This document shows positions 35,705-44,336 of a stretch of 64,000 bases of DNA, piece by piece. The position numbers and the translations under genes are program-made. The stretch's first letter is position 1. Every line of letters starts with the position of its first letter. Below the pieces are notes generated by a model. The model saw nothing but the letters and a program-made list of their open reading frames with translations, did not search any database and was not told the DNA's origin. Source of the stretch: Opitutia bacterium (lineage in GTDB: Bacteria; Verrucomicrobiota; Verrucomicrobiia; Opitutales; Opitutaceae); contig JACPIT010000005.1 in the NCBI GenBank assembly GCA_016187945.1, positions 1,364,001-1,428,000 of the forward strand. Reading direction: 5' to 3'.

Positions 35705-35941
35705 GTGGCGGCGTTCGTGTTCTGCTCGCTCGGACGCCTTTTGATTTTCTTTGCCGCGCCTTCCGCCGACGATTCGGATCCGCCTTCCGCGGAGGCGGAG
35801 TCGTCGGCCGAGCTCGCCAGCCCGGGCGACGCCGAAAAATGCCTGACGCTCGCGCGCGAGGCGATGCGGCTCGACGTCGCCGCGGCACTGGGCGCGCAAG
35901 CCACCGTGGACAACTACGCCGCCCTCGCGCTGCTCCGCTGA
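35705..35941 (+). CDS. Small possibly secreted protein
   Basis: Frame of 78 codons from GTG 35705. It starts with a hydrophobic stretch (AAFVFCSLGRLLIFFAAPSA) that could be a signal peptide, then an acidic, Ser/Ala-rich linker and a helical end (CLTLAREAMRLDVAAALGAQATV). Third codon positions are strongly G/C, as in real genes here, and GGGG lies a few bases before the start. The frame is open upstream to 35093, across the GNAT gene, which is a shadow. No family is recognised. Confidence 0.4.
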   Translation: MAAFVFCSLGRLLIFFAAPSADDSDPPSAEAESSAELASPGDAEKCLTLAREAMRLDVAAALGAQATVDNYAALALLR

Positions 35942-35959
35942 GTCGCGGCGGCGTCCTCG

Positions 35960-36472
35960 TCAGCGCGACGGCAGGAGCTTGACGTTGCCGAACACGAGCC
36001 GCGCCAGCACCTCGTCGTCGCGGCTGATCCGCCGCGACAACAGCATCGAGCACGATGCGATGTGCTTGTCGCCCACCGCCACGAGGATGACCTCGGCGTC
36101 GATCTCCACGCCGTTGGCCGCGCGGACGCGCGCGGTGTATTTGTAGCCCCGGTGCCCGGAAATCTCGGCCGGCTCCCGCGCTTTCCACGGCGGCGCGATG
36201 GCGTCGGCGAGGATGGTTTTCGCCAGCCCGTCGAGCGCTTCGTGCGGATCGGCGCTGTGCACGATCCCGAGCGAGAACGTCGCCGTGCGCGCGTCGCTGG
36301 CGAGTTGGAGATTGCCCAGCCGGTCGATCTCGCTCGTCCAATCCGCCGGGATCGTGCAGCGGAACGCCGGCAGATCGGATTTCGGATGCAGCAGTTCGCG
36401 CAACAACTCGCGACCATCCGCCGCCGGTGCGAGCAGCGCGAGGACGCCGCAGAATAACAAGGGGCAACGCAT
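35960..36472 (-). CDS. Secreted hypothetical protein
   Basis: Protein of 170 aa with a signal peptide (CPLLFCGVLALLAPAADG). The mature part has a mixed alpha/beta pattern (FRCTIPADWTSEIDRLGNLQLA, SADPHEALDGLAKTIL, HRGYKYTARVRAANGVEIDAEVILVAVGDKHIASCSMLL) and resembles small periplasmic proteins of unknown function. ATG 36472 begins the signal peptide; an upstream ATG at 36541 would place it internally. It is convergent with the small gene at 35705. Confidence 0.75.
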   Translation of the reverse strand: MRCPLLFCGVLALLAPAADGRELLRELLHPKSDLPAFRCTIPADWTSEIDRLGNLQLASDARTATFSLGIVHSADPHEALDGLAKTILADAIAPPWKAREPAEISGHRGYKYTARVRAANGVEIDAEVILVAVGDKHIASCSMLLSRRISRDDEVLARLVFGNVKLLPSR

Positions 36473-37035
36473 GACAAACAGGGGTTCACCCCCGAGCATA
36501 GCGCCGCGGCGGTCGCGGTTCACGCCCGGCGAAGGCGGCAAAGCTTAGAACCGCCGGAAAAATCCTGCGCCACGGGAAGAGGTGCCTTCGCCAGGCTGGG
36601 CCGACGCGACGAAGGCACCGTTCCCGGGCACACCCGTGAAATTGTGCTGCCCGCCGGCACGAACGCGCGAACCGGCAGGCGTCTCCGAAGACCGACAAGC
36701 CCGCGCACCGAAACCGCTATCGGTTCGGGAAAAATTCTGCCCATCGAACGCGGCGGGAAATCGGCAGTTAGCGGAACGATGCCGGCAGGCAAAACGGATC
36801 CGGGGCACCGCACGCGCGGCACGCGACACGCGGGGCACGCGCCGGACGTCACGAGGCTGCGATCCGCGGCCGGACAGTGCGGGCGGCGTTGTTCGCCCGT
36901 CGAAGCGACAAACTCGCGGTAGCGTTTTGCGGCTCACTCGGGGTGCGGAAAGTGATTAGGTGCCGGCGCGAGGTTTCATGATGCTTGCGCTGGATGCGCG
37001 CTCCGCGTCAGAGTGCGGTTTTTCCCCTGCCTCGC
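36473..37035. other. 563-base region without a confident gene
   Basis: Frames on both strands are open here but their products look like GC-rich shadows. There is a 10-bp perfect hairpin GGTGCCTTCG/CGAAGGCACC (36581-36619, 19-base loop), a short AACCGATAGCGGTT-type palindrome near 36708-36724, and a run of CACGCG-type direct repeats (36819-36845). No tRNA, SRP, RNase P or tmRNA signature was recognised. Confidence 0.4.
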
Positions 37036-37911
37036 ATGCCCCCGGAAATTCGCACCGTGCAAGATTTGCTTGGCCATCTCGGCCGCCATCCGGCCGATCC
37101 CGCGGCCCATTGCCTGTTGGGCGATGTTTATGCGCAGAGCGGCAAATGGGTCGCCGCCGCCGCGCAATATCGCACGGCGCTGGCTCTCGGCGCCTCGACG
37201 CCGGGGTTGCCGGATCGGTTGGCGACTGCGGCGAAGGCGATCGCGGCGCAGCCGGTCGAAGCCATCGGCCACAACGTCCATTTTCGCATTCAGTGGCTCG
37301 CGCGGCACGTGCGGGAGCTCTTCCCGACGGGGGGATTTTCGCTGCTCGATGCGGGCGGCGGCGATGGCCGCCTGGCGACGCTGCTGCCTGACGCCGAATA
37401 CGTCCTCGCTGAGCCGGACACCAACGGCGTTTTCGTGACGCCGGAACTTTCATTCGGGCGAAAGTTCGATGGGGTCGTGTGCTGCCACGTGCTGGAGCAT
37501 ATCCCAATCGATTTACGCGACGGCTTTCTCGACGTGCTCTGCGGCATGGCGAACGACTACGTGCTGCTGCTGAATCCGGTCGTGGATTCGCACACGGACC
37601 TGAAGGCGTGGCAGCAGTTGATCTTCGATGTCACCGGCGCGAAGTGGGCGAAAGAGCATATCGATTGTGTGTTTCCGAAGCTCGAGGAAATCACCTCCTT
37701 TGCCGAGCGCCGGGGCTATCGCTATCGTGTGCGGCCAAACGGCTCGAAGGCGCTTTCGCTCGCGATCGTGTTCATGGATCATTTCTCGCGCGCGGGAAAG
37801 CCTGGCGAGGCGGCGAAGATCAACCGCATGTTCAACAGTCTGCCGCTCGACAGCCTCGACAACGCCGAGTGGCCGAACGCCTATCTGATCGAGATCGCGG
37901 TGAAAAAGTAG
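37036..37911 (+). CDS. Class I SAM-dependent methyltransferase with TPR-like N-terminus
   Basis: Protein of 291 aa. The first 70 residues resemble one TPR pair (HCLLGDVYAQSGKWVAAAAQYRTALALGAS). The methyltransferase part has the SAM motif SLLDAGGGDGRLATLL, the acidic residue in YVLAEPDTNG, and FDGVVCCHVLEHIP. The substrate is unknown; such enzymes often act on sugars or lipids. ATG 37036 was chosen over an in-frame start 51 bases upstream because the N-terminal repeat starts here. Confidence 0.88.
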   Translation: MPPEIRTVQDLLGHLGRHPADPAAHCLLGDVYAQSGKWVAAAAQYRTALALGASTPGLPDRLATAAKAIAAQPVEAIGHNVHFRIQWLARHVRELFPTGGFSLLDAGGGDGRLATLLPDAEYVLAEPDTNGVFVTPELSFGRKFDGVVCCHVLEHIPIDLRDGFLDVLCGMANDYVLLLNPVVDSHTDLKAWQQLIFDVTGAKWAKEHIDCVFPKLEEITSFAERRGYRYRVRPNGSKALSLAIVFMDHFSRAGKPGEAAKINRMFNSLPLDSLDNAEWPNAYLIEIAVKK

Positions 37912-37976
37912 CGAGCGACACGACGCACACGCCGGTGCGCGGTGCCGCGCCGTCGAACTCGCCGGATGGCGAAAGA

Positions 37977-38330
37977 TCAGTCGCCCAAACCGAGCGCGGC
38001 GCGCGTTTTCTTCGGCAGGCCGGCGGCGACGAGGGCGTGGCTGCGGCGGAGGCGATCGCGGAGTTGCGCTTCGGGGAGCGCGGCGAGGTCGGAGACGTGC
38101 ACCCACAGGCGCTTCGCGAAATACGGCGCCTGGCCGATGCCGTCGATGGTGGCGAGTTCGTCGAATTCGTCGGGTGCGACCTTGAACGTCACGCCTTCGA
38201 GCACGCTGCCGTCGAGCGAGAGCACGAGGAAGACCTTGCCCGCGACCTTGTAGACCAGCCCGCCCCACTGCGCGACGACGGTCGTATGCGGGAGCGAGAG
38301 GGCGAAGGCTTGGAGGCGGTCGAGGAGCAT
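37977..38330 (-). CDS. MmcQ/YjbR family protein
   Basis: Protein of 117 aa of the MmcQ/YjbR family, a small CyaY-like DNA-binding fold of unsettled function. Blocks are ALSLPHTTVVAQWGGLVYKVAGKVFLVL, VTFKVAPDEFDEL, GQAPYFAKRLWVHV, LRDRLRRSHALVAAGLPKK. ATG 38330 starts the conserved part. The long open frame upstream is shadow. Confidence 0.9.
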   Translation of the reverse strand: MLLDRLQAFALSLPHTTVVAQWGGLVYKVAGKVFLVLSLDGSVLEGVTFKVAPDEFDELATIDGIGQAPYFAKRLWVHVSDLAALPEAQLRDRLRRSHALVAAGLPKKTRAALGLGD

Positions 38331-38440
38331 GGCGGCATTCCAGCGAAGCGACGCGCGCTGCGCACGGCGGAAATTCGGACGACGGCCCTCGAAGCCCGTG
38401 AACGACACGAGCGGCGGGTGGCCGGACCGGAAAAGGCGGT

Positions 38441-38476
38441 TGAACACGGAGGTCGCGGAGAGCGCAGAGAAAAGCC
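38441..38476 (+). repeat. CACAGAGG-type repeat, single arm
   Basis: GTTGAACACGGAGGTCGCGG followed by AGAGCGCAGAGAAAAG is one arm of the CACAGAGG-type hairpins found at 39297, 47239, 47598, 51393 and 54150. The opposite arm is missing here. Confidence 0.65.
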
Positions 38477-38584
38477 GCCCCGAGAGAGGCGGTGGCGCGT
38501 TCGCGTCGACCGAGGCTCGGTCCGGCCCCCGGCTTTGCGTTTCTTGCGCCTCGTTGCGGCCGAGCGTCGTCGGCGAGCGGCGCG

Positions 38585-39133
38585 TCAGGTGGCTCGGACC
38601 TGCTGCTGCGCCGCCGAGCGGAACAGCAGCGCGGTGGCCGCGAAGAGGACGGCGAAGAAGGCGTTCGCGCCGAAGACGCGGGCGACGGGGATGACGGGCT
38701 CGACGTTCCAGGCGAAGAGCGCGATCGCCGGCACGAGCAGTTGCGCGGCGGCCATGGCGAAGAAGGTGCGGGCCAGGCCGCGCGGCCGGAAGTTCGCGGC
38801 GAGCGGGCCGAGGATGCCGATCGCGAGCACGCCGAGATAGAGCGCGTTGGCGGGATGGTTTTCGCGGCCTACGAGGCCGACGGCCATGTTCACCCAGGTC
38901 ATGAAAAGCGTGGAGCCCACGGCGGCCGTCGCGGCGGCGCGGGTCGTCCAATCGGCCGCGCGGCGGAAGAGAAACCGAAACGCCAGGCCCGCGCTCGCGA
39001 GCACGACGTAGGCGACGACAAAGTCGGACCCGGTCCATTTCACTTCGGCCGTGAAACGCATCGCCACGAGCGGCACGAGCAAGAGCAGCGCGGGAATCAG
39101 GAGCGCGGCGAGAAGGAGGCGGTCTTTGAGCAT
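38585..39133 (-). CDS. Polytopic membrane protein of unknown function
   Basis: Protein of 182 aa with about six TM helices (for example LLLAALLIPALLLLVPLVAM, FVVAYVVLASAGLAFRFLF, ALYLGVLAIGILGPLAANF, FFAVLFAATALLF). No catalytic motif is visible. Similar small membrane proteins are common in Verrucomicrobia. ATG 39133 starts at the first helix; a longer version from 39199 would add a His-rich lead and is unlikely. Confidence 0.8.
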   Translation of the reverse strand: MLKDRLLLAALLIPALLLLVPLVAMRFTAEVKWTGSDFVVAYVVLASAGLAFRFLFRRAADWTTRAAATAAVGSTLFMTWVNMAVGLVGRENHPANALYLGVLAIGILGPLAANFRPRGLARTFFAMAAAQLLVPAIALFAWNVEPVIPVARVFGANAFFAVLFAATALLFRSAAQQQVRAT

Positions 39134-39296
39134 GCGCGCAGTGTGCCGGAGGTCTGTGAAAGGGTGATGAAGGTGACGTGAAATCGCGAGGAAATGCACG
39201 GCTGGGGTCCGCGAAATGCACGGTCACACGAAAAGTGGGACGGTGACTCCGCTCGCCGCCGGGCCGCACAGCCGCACGGACGCTTCAGCCTAAATT

Positions 39297-39635
39297 CCGC
39301 AGTTGAAACGCGGAGAGCGCGGAGGACGCGGAGGAGAACGCTGAAAAATCCGGCCCGCGAAGGACTCACCTGCCGGGTGAAGGGCCGCGGAGCGGAATGA
39401 TCCTAAATTCCGCAGAAAAATTCACCACGGATTACCCAGATTGCACGGATGGAATTATCTCCGGAAAACTTCCTCTCCCTCTTCGTTCACCTGCTGGGTG
39501 AAGCGGAGCCGCTGCCGAAGTCTTGAACTATCCGTGCCATCCGTGAAATCCGTGGTTTCAACTGCTGATTTTAGGATGATCGGAGTTTCTCCTTTGTGCT
39601 CTCCGCGTCCTCCGCGTTTCCACTGCGTTTCTTAG
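39297..39635. repeat. CACAGAGG-type hairpin with a nested CACGGATT-type element
   Basis: This fills most of the 632-base gap between 39134 and 39765. The left arm at 39297-39340 (AACGCGGAGAGCGCGGAGGA) pairs in concept with the right arm at 39585-39635 (CTCTCCGCGTCCTCCGCGTT). Between them are a GGACTCACCTGCCGGGTGAA segment and a full CACGGATT-type hairpin (39421-39560). It is a repeat within a repeat, and no gene is seen. Confidence 0.75.
39421..39560. repeat. CACGGATT-type hairpin element (copy 1)
   Basis: The left arm TTCACCACGGATTACCCAGA plus TTGCACGGAT mirrors the right arm ATCCGTGCCATCCGTGAAAT plus CCGTGGTTTC. The arms consist of 8-10 base near-direct repeats of the CACGGAT kind. The central spacer is unrelated to other copies. 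Confidence 0.8.
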
Positions 39636-39765
39636 GTTCAGCCGGCGCGACCGACTCCGGTCAGCGAGCCGAGTTTCTTCGCGCGACCGATCCCAGCGGT
39701 TCTCCTCCGCGAACGTCGCGGGCTCCGCGTTTCAATCCGGTTTTCGGAAGGAACGCCCGTGCGGC

Positions 39766-40341
39766 TCACACCCGCAGCAATCCGCGGAAGCCGCGGCCGC
39801 TGTAGTAGGAGTCGGCGCCGTTGTGGCCGATGAAGACGCGGTTGTAGCGACGATCGCCGTAGATCGCGCCACCGAGCGCGCGGATCTCGGGCGGCGTCTT
39901 CAACCAGCTCGATGTCTTGGTGTCGAATTCGCCGCGCTGTTGCAGCGCGAAATACTGCTCCTCGTCGAGCAGTTCGACGCCGATCTCGGCGGCGAGTTCG
40001 GTGACGCAGCCCTTCGGCGGGAATTTCTTCCGGCCGTCGAGTGCAGCGCGGTCGTAGCACAAACTCTGGCGCGCGGCCGGGCTCTGCGGCGCGCAATCGA
40101 CGAAGAGAAACTCGCCCGACTTCGCATCCTGACCGATGACGTCCGGTTCGCCGCCGGTCGCCTCCATCTGCTGGAGCGCGGCGAGTTTTTCGGCTTTGGC
40201 GCCGAGTCGTTTCTGCACGGCGGACCAATCGAGCTTGGCGTGGCGCGCGGGATTTTTCTCGAAGCGAGCCTGCAGCGTGGCGAGCAAGGCAGCGCTATCT
40301 TTCGCCGACAACGATGCCGGCTTGGCCTTCGTGGATTTCAT
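39766..40341 (-). CDS. DUF4256 family protein
   Basis: Protein of 191 aa matching DUF4256: LLATLQARFEKNPARHAKLDW, ALQQMEATGGEPDVIGQD, FLFVDCAPQSPAARQSLCYDR, ELLDEEQYFALQQRGEFDTKTSSWLKTP, and YNRVFIGHNGADSYYSGRGFRG. The function is unknown. ATG 40341 starts a Lys/Ala-rich lead; an upstream start at 40494 would add an unsupported leader. Confidence 0.88.
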   Translation of the reverse strand: MKSTKAKPASLSAKDSAALLATLQARFEKNPARHAKLDWSAVQKRLGAKAEKLAALQQMEATGGEPDVIGQDAKSGEFLFVDCAPQSPAARQSLCYDRAALDGRKKFPPKGCVTELAAEIGVELLDEEQYFALQQRGEFDTKTSSWLKTPPEIRALGGAIYGDRRYNRVFIGHNGADSYYSGRGFRGLLRV

Positions 40342-40615
40342 GGCGTGGAGAAGTGCGCTAGGAAACGCGATCCGCACGCGGTGGCAAACGGGAAAGACCG
40401 TGGCAGCGCCAAAGGCTTCACGCGGACGCCCAGTTCGCAGATGGGGCCGATTCACTATTCCGAACATTTGAGTGGCTGTTTTCTTATGATGCACTGTCGT
40501 CGACGCAATTCGGCGGGAGTCTTCCCGCTCTCATGTCTGGGCCAACAGAGATCGTCGGAGACTTGCGCCTTTTTCAGCTCTGAAAAACGCAAACATCGAA
40601 AAAACAGCTCAAAAC

Positions 40616-41020
40616 ATGAAGAAACTACTCCTAGCCGCATTTCTCGTGCTGGCTTGTCAGGTCGCGGTCCGCGCCCAAATTCAACCCAACGGTTACGTGT
40701 CCGCTTCGACTATTACCGTTGGCGGATACACCACCTTCTACCGCGAAGGCGAAACTCCCGCTGGGTTTGGCTGGACAGAGGCGACGCTATGGAACCCCGA
40801 TGGCTCCTACCTAGTGCTGGGGCATCAATATACGCCGTCATACTTCCAATCTATCGGACCGACTGAGCCTGGCACTTATTGGATCCAGTATCGATTGGTC
40901 GACGTGAACCAAGATTATGCCGATCAATGGATCTCCTTTACTGTGCTTCCGAACGATACCGGCGGTGGCGGTGGTGGCGGTGGCGGCGGCGGTGGCGGTG
41001 GCGGTGAGAACCAAAATTAA
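40616..41020 (+). CDS. Small secreted protein with poly-Gly C-terminus
   Basis: Protein of 134 aa. A signal peptide (KKLLLAAFLVLACQVAVRA) leads a beta-rich domain with many aromatic residues (TTFYREGETPAGFGWTEATLW, YTPSYFQSIGPTEPGTYWIQY) resembling an Ig-like fold. It ends in a run of 15 Gly and ENQN. Base composition is less GC-rich than its neighbours, as is the 274-base spacer before it, which suggests recent acquisition. The poly-Gly tail resembles the linker before GlyGly-type anchors, but no TM helix follows. No family was recognised. Confidence 0.75.
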   Translation: MKKLLLAAFLVLACQVAVRAQIQPNGYVSASTITVGGYTTFYREGETPAGFGWTEATLWNPDGSYLVLGHQYTPSYFQSIGPTEPGTYWIQYRLVDVNQDYADQWISFTVLPNDTGGGGGGGGGGGGGGGENQN

Positions 41021-41107
41021 ACTGACTGCGAGCATGGGGATCGAGTTCGCTTGATCCCCTCTTTGCAAAAAGGGAAATAGATCGCCAGCCGGTGCCTCGT
41101 ATGATCG

Positions 41108-41611
41108 ATGTCGTTGCCTTCTTGGACTCTCCGGCCGCTGACGATGGCGGACCAAGACGCCGTGCTCCGCCTCAACGCGGATAACCGGCCGGTCGTGGCT
41201 ACAGTGGAAGCGAGCGACTTCCCGTGGCTCCTTGCAGGCGAGGGGCACCACTTCGTCGCCGTCGATACGACAGGGCGCGTCCTCGGCTACCTGTTCGCGG
41301 TTCCTCGCACGTCGAACTACGACGACAAGGAGATCGCCGAGCTCCGTCGACTGATTGCCGAGCCGTTCTATTACATCTGCCAAGTCGCGTTGGCGCGCGA
41401 ACACCGCGGTCGCGGGATCAGGCGGACGTTCTACGCGACGTTGGCGGAGGCGGCGCGCCGGCATGGAGCGCGGCTGCTTTGTTGCGACGTGAACGTCGAG
41501 CCACCCAACCCCGAATCACTCGCCTTTCACCGGCGGCTGGGATTCCGACAGATCGGTGCCGGTGTCGCTTCGAACGGATTCGCCGTCGCCTACCTCGTCT
41601 GCGATGTGTGA
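41108..41611 (+). CDS. GNAT family N-acetyltransferase
   Basis: Protein of 167 aa with GNAT features: an N-terminal strand WTLRPLTMADQDAVLRLN, QVALAREHRGRGIRRTFYATLA as the acetyl-CoA loop, and CCDVNVEPPNPESLAFHRRLGF. The substrate is unknown. ATG 41108 lies about 87 bases after the poly-Gly gene; a shared transcript is possible but not evident. Confidence 0.9.
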   Translation: MSLPSWTLRPLTMADQDAVLRLNADNRPVVATVEASDFPWLLAGEGHHFVAVDTTGRVLGYLFAVPRTSNYDDKEIAELRRLIAEPFYYICQVALAREHRGRGIRRTFYATLAEAARRHGARLLCCDVNVEPPNPESLAFHRRLGFRQIGAGVASNGFAVAYLVCDV

Positions 41612-41708
41612 GCCGCACGCGACTCGAAGCGCCATGCCGGTCACGCCCTTTGCGCGGGCGATCGGTATCCAATTCCGCCGTGCTACGGCACCGCATGCTG
41701 TTCTGCGA

Positions 41709-42299
41709 TCAAGGTCGCTTCGCGGCGGAGTAGTAGAGGTTGCCGCCTTCGTCCTGTAGTTCGCCGACGAATGTCAGGCCTTCGGCGCGCAGGAGGTCGC
41801 GGTAGGCGTCGGCGCCGAGTGAAATCGATTGGCGTCCGGTGAGCACGTCGCGCCAGCGGCAGGCCTGGCGCGGCGCGGTGAACAGAAACTGGCCGCCGGG
41901 GTTCAGGGCGCGAGCGACTTTTCGAACGAGCAGCGTTTGCGCTTCCGGCGGGAGCAGGAACATCAACCCGCAGGCGACGATGCCGTCGAAGGTGCGGCTG
42001 AAAAAATCGGACTCTTCGACCGCGCGACGCTCGGTCACGACGTTCGGGAAACGGCGCCGGAGTTCGGCGAGCAACGTGGCCGACGCGTCGATCCCGTGCA
42101 CCGCGAATCCCTCTTCGACTAACGTCTGGGTGATCGGCACGCCGTGGCCGCAGCCGAGGTCCAGCACGGCACCGCCGCGCGGCAGGCTCCGCGCCCACGC
42201 GCGCACTTCCGCGGCGCCGAGCAGCGACCGAGCGGAGACGAAAGCGCCGCTGGCGGCTTCGTAGCCGTTGGAGCGATCTTCGGGTGCAGTGAAGCTCAT
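41709..42299 (-). CDS. Class I SAM-dependent methyltransferase
   Basis: Protein of 196 aa. The SAM-binding motif is GAVLDLGCGHGVPIT, with the acidic VHGIDAS strand, FDGIVACGLMFLLPP and a final RALNPGGQFLFTAP block. The substrate is unknown. It begins the run of small minus-strand enzyme genes up to 44.9 kb and lies 7 bases from the RibD-C gene, so they probably share a transcript. Confidence 0.9.
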   Translation of the reverse strand: MSFTAPEDRSNGYEAASGAFVSARSLLGAAEVRAWARSLPRGGAVLDLGCGHGVPITQTLVEEGFAVHGIDASATLLAELRRRFPNVVTERRAVEESDFFSRTFDGIVACGLMFLLPPEAQTLLVRKVARALNPGGQFLFTAPRQACRWRDVLTGRQSISLGADAYRDLLRAEGLTFVGELQDEGGNLYYSAAKRP

Positions 42300-42306
42300 G
42301 TTTTGG

Positions 42307-42855
42307 CTAGCGGCTGGGCTCATACCGCAGCGCGACCGCACCCGAGGCGAACTCGTGCCGGCTGACGAGCCGCAAGTCGACATAGCGTGAGAGTCCCGCG
42401 AACAGCGTCGGGCCGTGACCCGCGATGCGGGGGTGGACGATGAACTCGTAGTCGTCGATCAAGTCCAGCTCCGCCAAGGCGAGCGGGAGCTGCACGCCGC
42501 CCGTGTAGATGCCGCGGCCCGGCTGCGCCTTGAGCTGGCGCACGGCGGTCGCGAGATCGCCGCGGAGGAGTTCGGCGTTCCAGTCGACTCGCTCGAGCGT
42601 GCGCGACACGACGAATTTCTTCGCCGCATCGATGGTCTCGGCGAACGGCTCGGTCCACGCCGGCATCACGCCGGCCGGTCGTGGGGAGCGCCACGCCGAT
42701 TCCATCATCTGATAGATCACGCGGCCGAAAAGCAGCACGTCGGCCTGCGCGATCGTCTCCGTGGCGTGACGGTGCAGCGCCTCGTCCGGGATACCCGCGC
42801 GATGATCGCAGCAGCCGTCGAGCGTGACGTTGATGGAGTAGCGGAGCGGGCGCAT
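42307..42855 (-). CDS. RibD C-terminal (dihydrofolate reductase-like) family protein
   Basis: Protein of 182 aa of the DHFR-like RibD-C family: YSINVTLDGCCDH, ADVLLFGRVIYQMMESAW, KKFVVSRTLERVDWNAELLRGD, GRGIYTGGVQLPLALAELDLIDDYEFIVHP. These are putative NADPH reductases of unknown substrate. It is one of three paralogous families here (with 43552 and 44337), separated by a VOC gene. Confidence 0.9.
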   Translation of the reverse strand: MRPLRYSINVTLDGCCDHRAGIPDEALHRHATETIAQADVLLFGRVIYQMMESAWRSPRPAGVMPAWTEPFAETIDAAKKFVVSRTLERVDWNAELLRGDLATAVRQLKAQPGRGIYTGGVQLPLALAELDLIDDYEFIVHPRIAGHGPTLFAGLSRYVDLRLVSRHEFASGAVALRYEPSR

Positions 42856-42903
42856 GGCCGAGAAGATCGATGCGGCGAATGATTGGCGCGAGCGACGTTT
42901 TTT

Positions 42904-42980
42904 TAACCACGGATTTCTCGGATTCCACGGATCAGCGGTCCGGCTCACCGTCCGTGCCATCCGCGTATTCCGTGGTTAAC
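42904..42980. repeat. CACGGATT-type hairpin element (copy 2)
   Basis: AACCACGGATTTCTCGGATT plus CCACGGATCA faces CCGTCCGTGCCATCCGCGTA plus TTCCGTGGTTAA across a short spacer. It is compact and almost a simple long hairpin. Confidence 0.8.
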
Positions 42981-43021
42981 TCTCGGGGGGGGCCGTGATC
43001 CGATGCTCGCGCGCTGCGCGC

Positions 43022-43498
43022 TTACCCGCGGCGGGCGGCGTCGATTTTGGCGACGTCGATTTTTTGCATCGTCATCATCGCGTCGAAGGCGCGTTTCGCC
43101 TCGGCGCCGCCGGCGGCCATCGCCTCGGCCAAGGTGCGCGGCGTGATTTGCCAGGAGAGGCCCCAGCGGTCCTTGCACCAGCCGCACTGGCTGGCCTCGC
43201 CGCCGTTGCCGATGATCGCGTTCCAATAACGGTCGGTCTCGGCCTGATCGTCCGTCGCGACTTGGAACGAGAAGGCCTCGCTGTGCTTGAACATCGGGCC
43301 GCCGTTCAGACCGAGGCACGGGATGCCCAGGACGGTGAACTCGACCGTGAGAATGTCGCCGGCTTTGCCCATCGGGTAATCACTCGGTGCGCGGTGCACG
43401 CCGGTCACGCGGCTGTCGGGAAAGGTGGCGGCGTAGAAGCGAGCGGCGGCTTCGGCGTCTTTGTCGAACCAGAGGCAGATGGTGTTTTTCGGAATCAT
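43022..43498 (-). CDS. VOC/PhnB-like protein
   Basis: Protein of 158 aa of the PhnB/3-demethylubiquinone-type VOC superfamily: ICLWFDKDAEAAARFYAATFPDSRV, VEFTVLGIPCLGLNGGPMFKHSEAFSFQV, DRWGLSWQITP. The metal and substrate are unknown. It sits between RibD-C genes on the same strand; such VOC/RibD-C/regulator clusters are common accessory cassettes in soil bacteria. Confidence 0.9.
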   Translation of the reverse strand: MIPKNTICLWFDKDAEAAARFYAATFPDSRVTGVHRAPSDYPMGKAGDILTVEFTVLGIPCLGLNGGPMFKHSEAFSFQVATDDQAETDRYWNAIIGNGGEASQCGWCKDRWGLSWQITPRTLAEAMAAGGAEAKRAFDAMMTMQKIDVAKIDAARRG

Positions 43499-43551
43499 CG
43501 TGGAGGTGTTTTTTTTGTGGGTGGAGTTTTTCGGTGACGCTCGGTGGAGAT

Positions 43552-44199
43552 TCAGGTGCGGGTGAGGACGACGTGGGTGGCGCGCGGCGACGCGACGTGT
43601 TGCGTGCAGGCGTAGCCGAGTTCGGGCAAATTGATGCCGTCGAACAGCCGCTCGCCCGCGCCGAGCAGGACGGGTGAGAGGGCGAGGTGCAGTTCGTCGA
43701 TCAGGCGCGCGCGCAGGTATTGCCGGATCGTCGCCGCGCCGCCGCCGATGCGGACGTCCTTGCCGTGGGCAGCCTCGCGTGCGCGCGCGAGGGCGGCGTG
43801 AATTCCCTCGGTGACGAAGTGAAACGTGGTGCCCCCTTCCATGACGAGCGGAGCGCGCGGATGATGCGTGAGCACGAACACCGGCACGTGATACACCGGG
43901 TTGTCGCCCCACCAGCCCTTCCAGTTTTCGTCGAGCCACGGGCCGCGAATGGGGCCGAACATGTTTCGGCCGAGGATCCAGGCGCCGACATTGCGAAAAC
44001 CGCGCGCGGCGAAGTCTTCGTCGATCCCGGTCTCGCCGTCCGGTGCGCCGAACAGCTTCGTCTGGAACGTGCGCGTCGGGAGCGCCCAGCCGTGGAGCGC
44101 GGTGCCGCCGACGCCGAGGGGATTTTCGAGGCTCTGGTTTGGTCCGGCGGCGAAGCCGTCGAGCGAGAGGGTGAAACTTTCTACGCGAAGCTTGCTCAT
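43552..44199 (-). CDS. RibD C-terminal (dihydrofolate reductase-like) family protein
   Basis: Protein of 215 aa, DHFR-like: SFTLSLDGFAAGPNQSLENPLG, GAWILGRNMFGPIRGPW, PVFVLTHHPRAPLVMEGGTTFHFV, DVRIGGGAATIRQYLRARLIDELHLALSPVLLG. NADPH-binding glycine residues are present. The substrate is unknown. It is 53 bases upstream of the VOC gene and ends the same strand run; the three reductases differ enough to be old paralogues. Confidence 0.92.
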   Translation of the reverse strand: MSKLRVESFTLSLDGFAAGPNQSLENPLGVGGTALHGWALPTRTFQTKLFGAPDGETGIDEDFAARGFRNVGAWILGRNMFGPIRGPWLDENWKGWWGDNPVYHVPVFVLTHHPRAPLVMEGGTTFHFVTEGIHAALARAREAAHGKDVRIGGGAATIRQYLRARLIDELHLALSPVLLGAGERLFDGINLPELGYACTQHVASPRATHVVLTRT

Positions 44200-44336
44200 G
44201 AGGAGAGGCGGCGGAAAAGGGGTTTTCGGGGTTGGAGGCTCGATCGCGTCGCGCCAAGGTGAGCGAGACGCGAACCGAGGGTGAACTGTGAAAACACCGG
44301 GCGCGTGCCGGGAGGCGACGCCGGGTTTCGGCCCGA

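Noticed and set aside
35608-35913. Minus-strand frame of 101 codons opposite the small secreted frame
   Set aside because: Ser/Ala/Arg-rich without motif; third-position pattern favours the plus-strand frame at 35705.
36582-36959. Plus-strand frame of 125 codons in the unassigned region
   Set aside because: Composition like a random GC-rich frame, no start signal and no recognisable motif.
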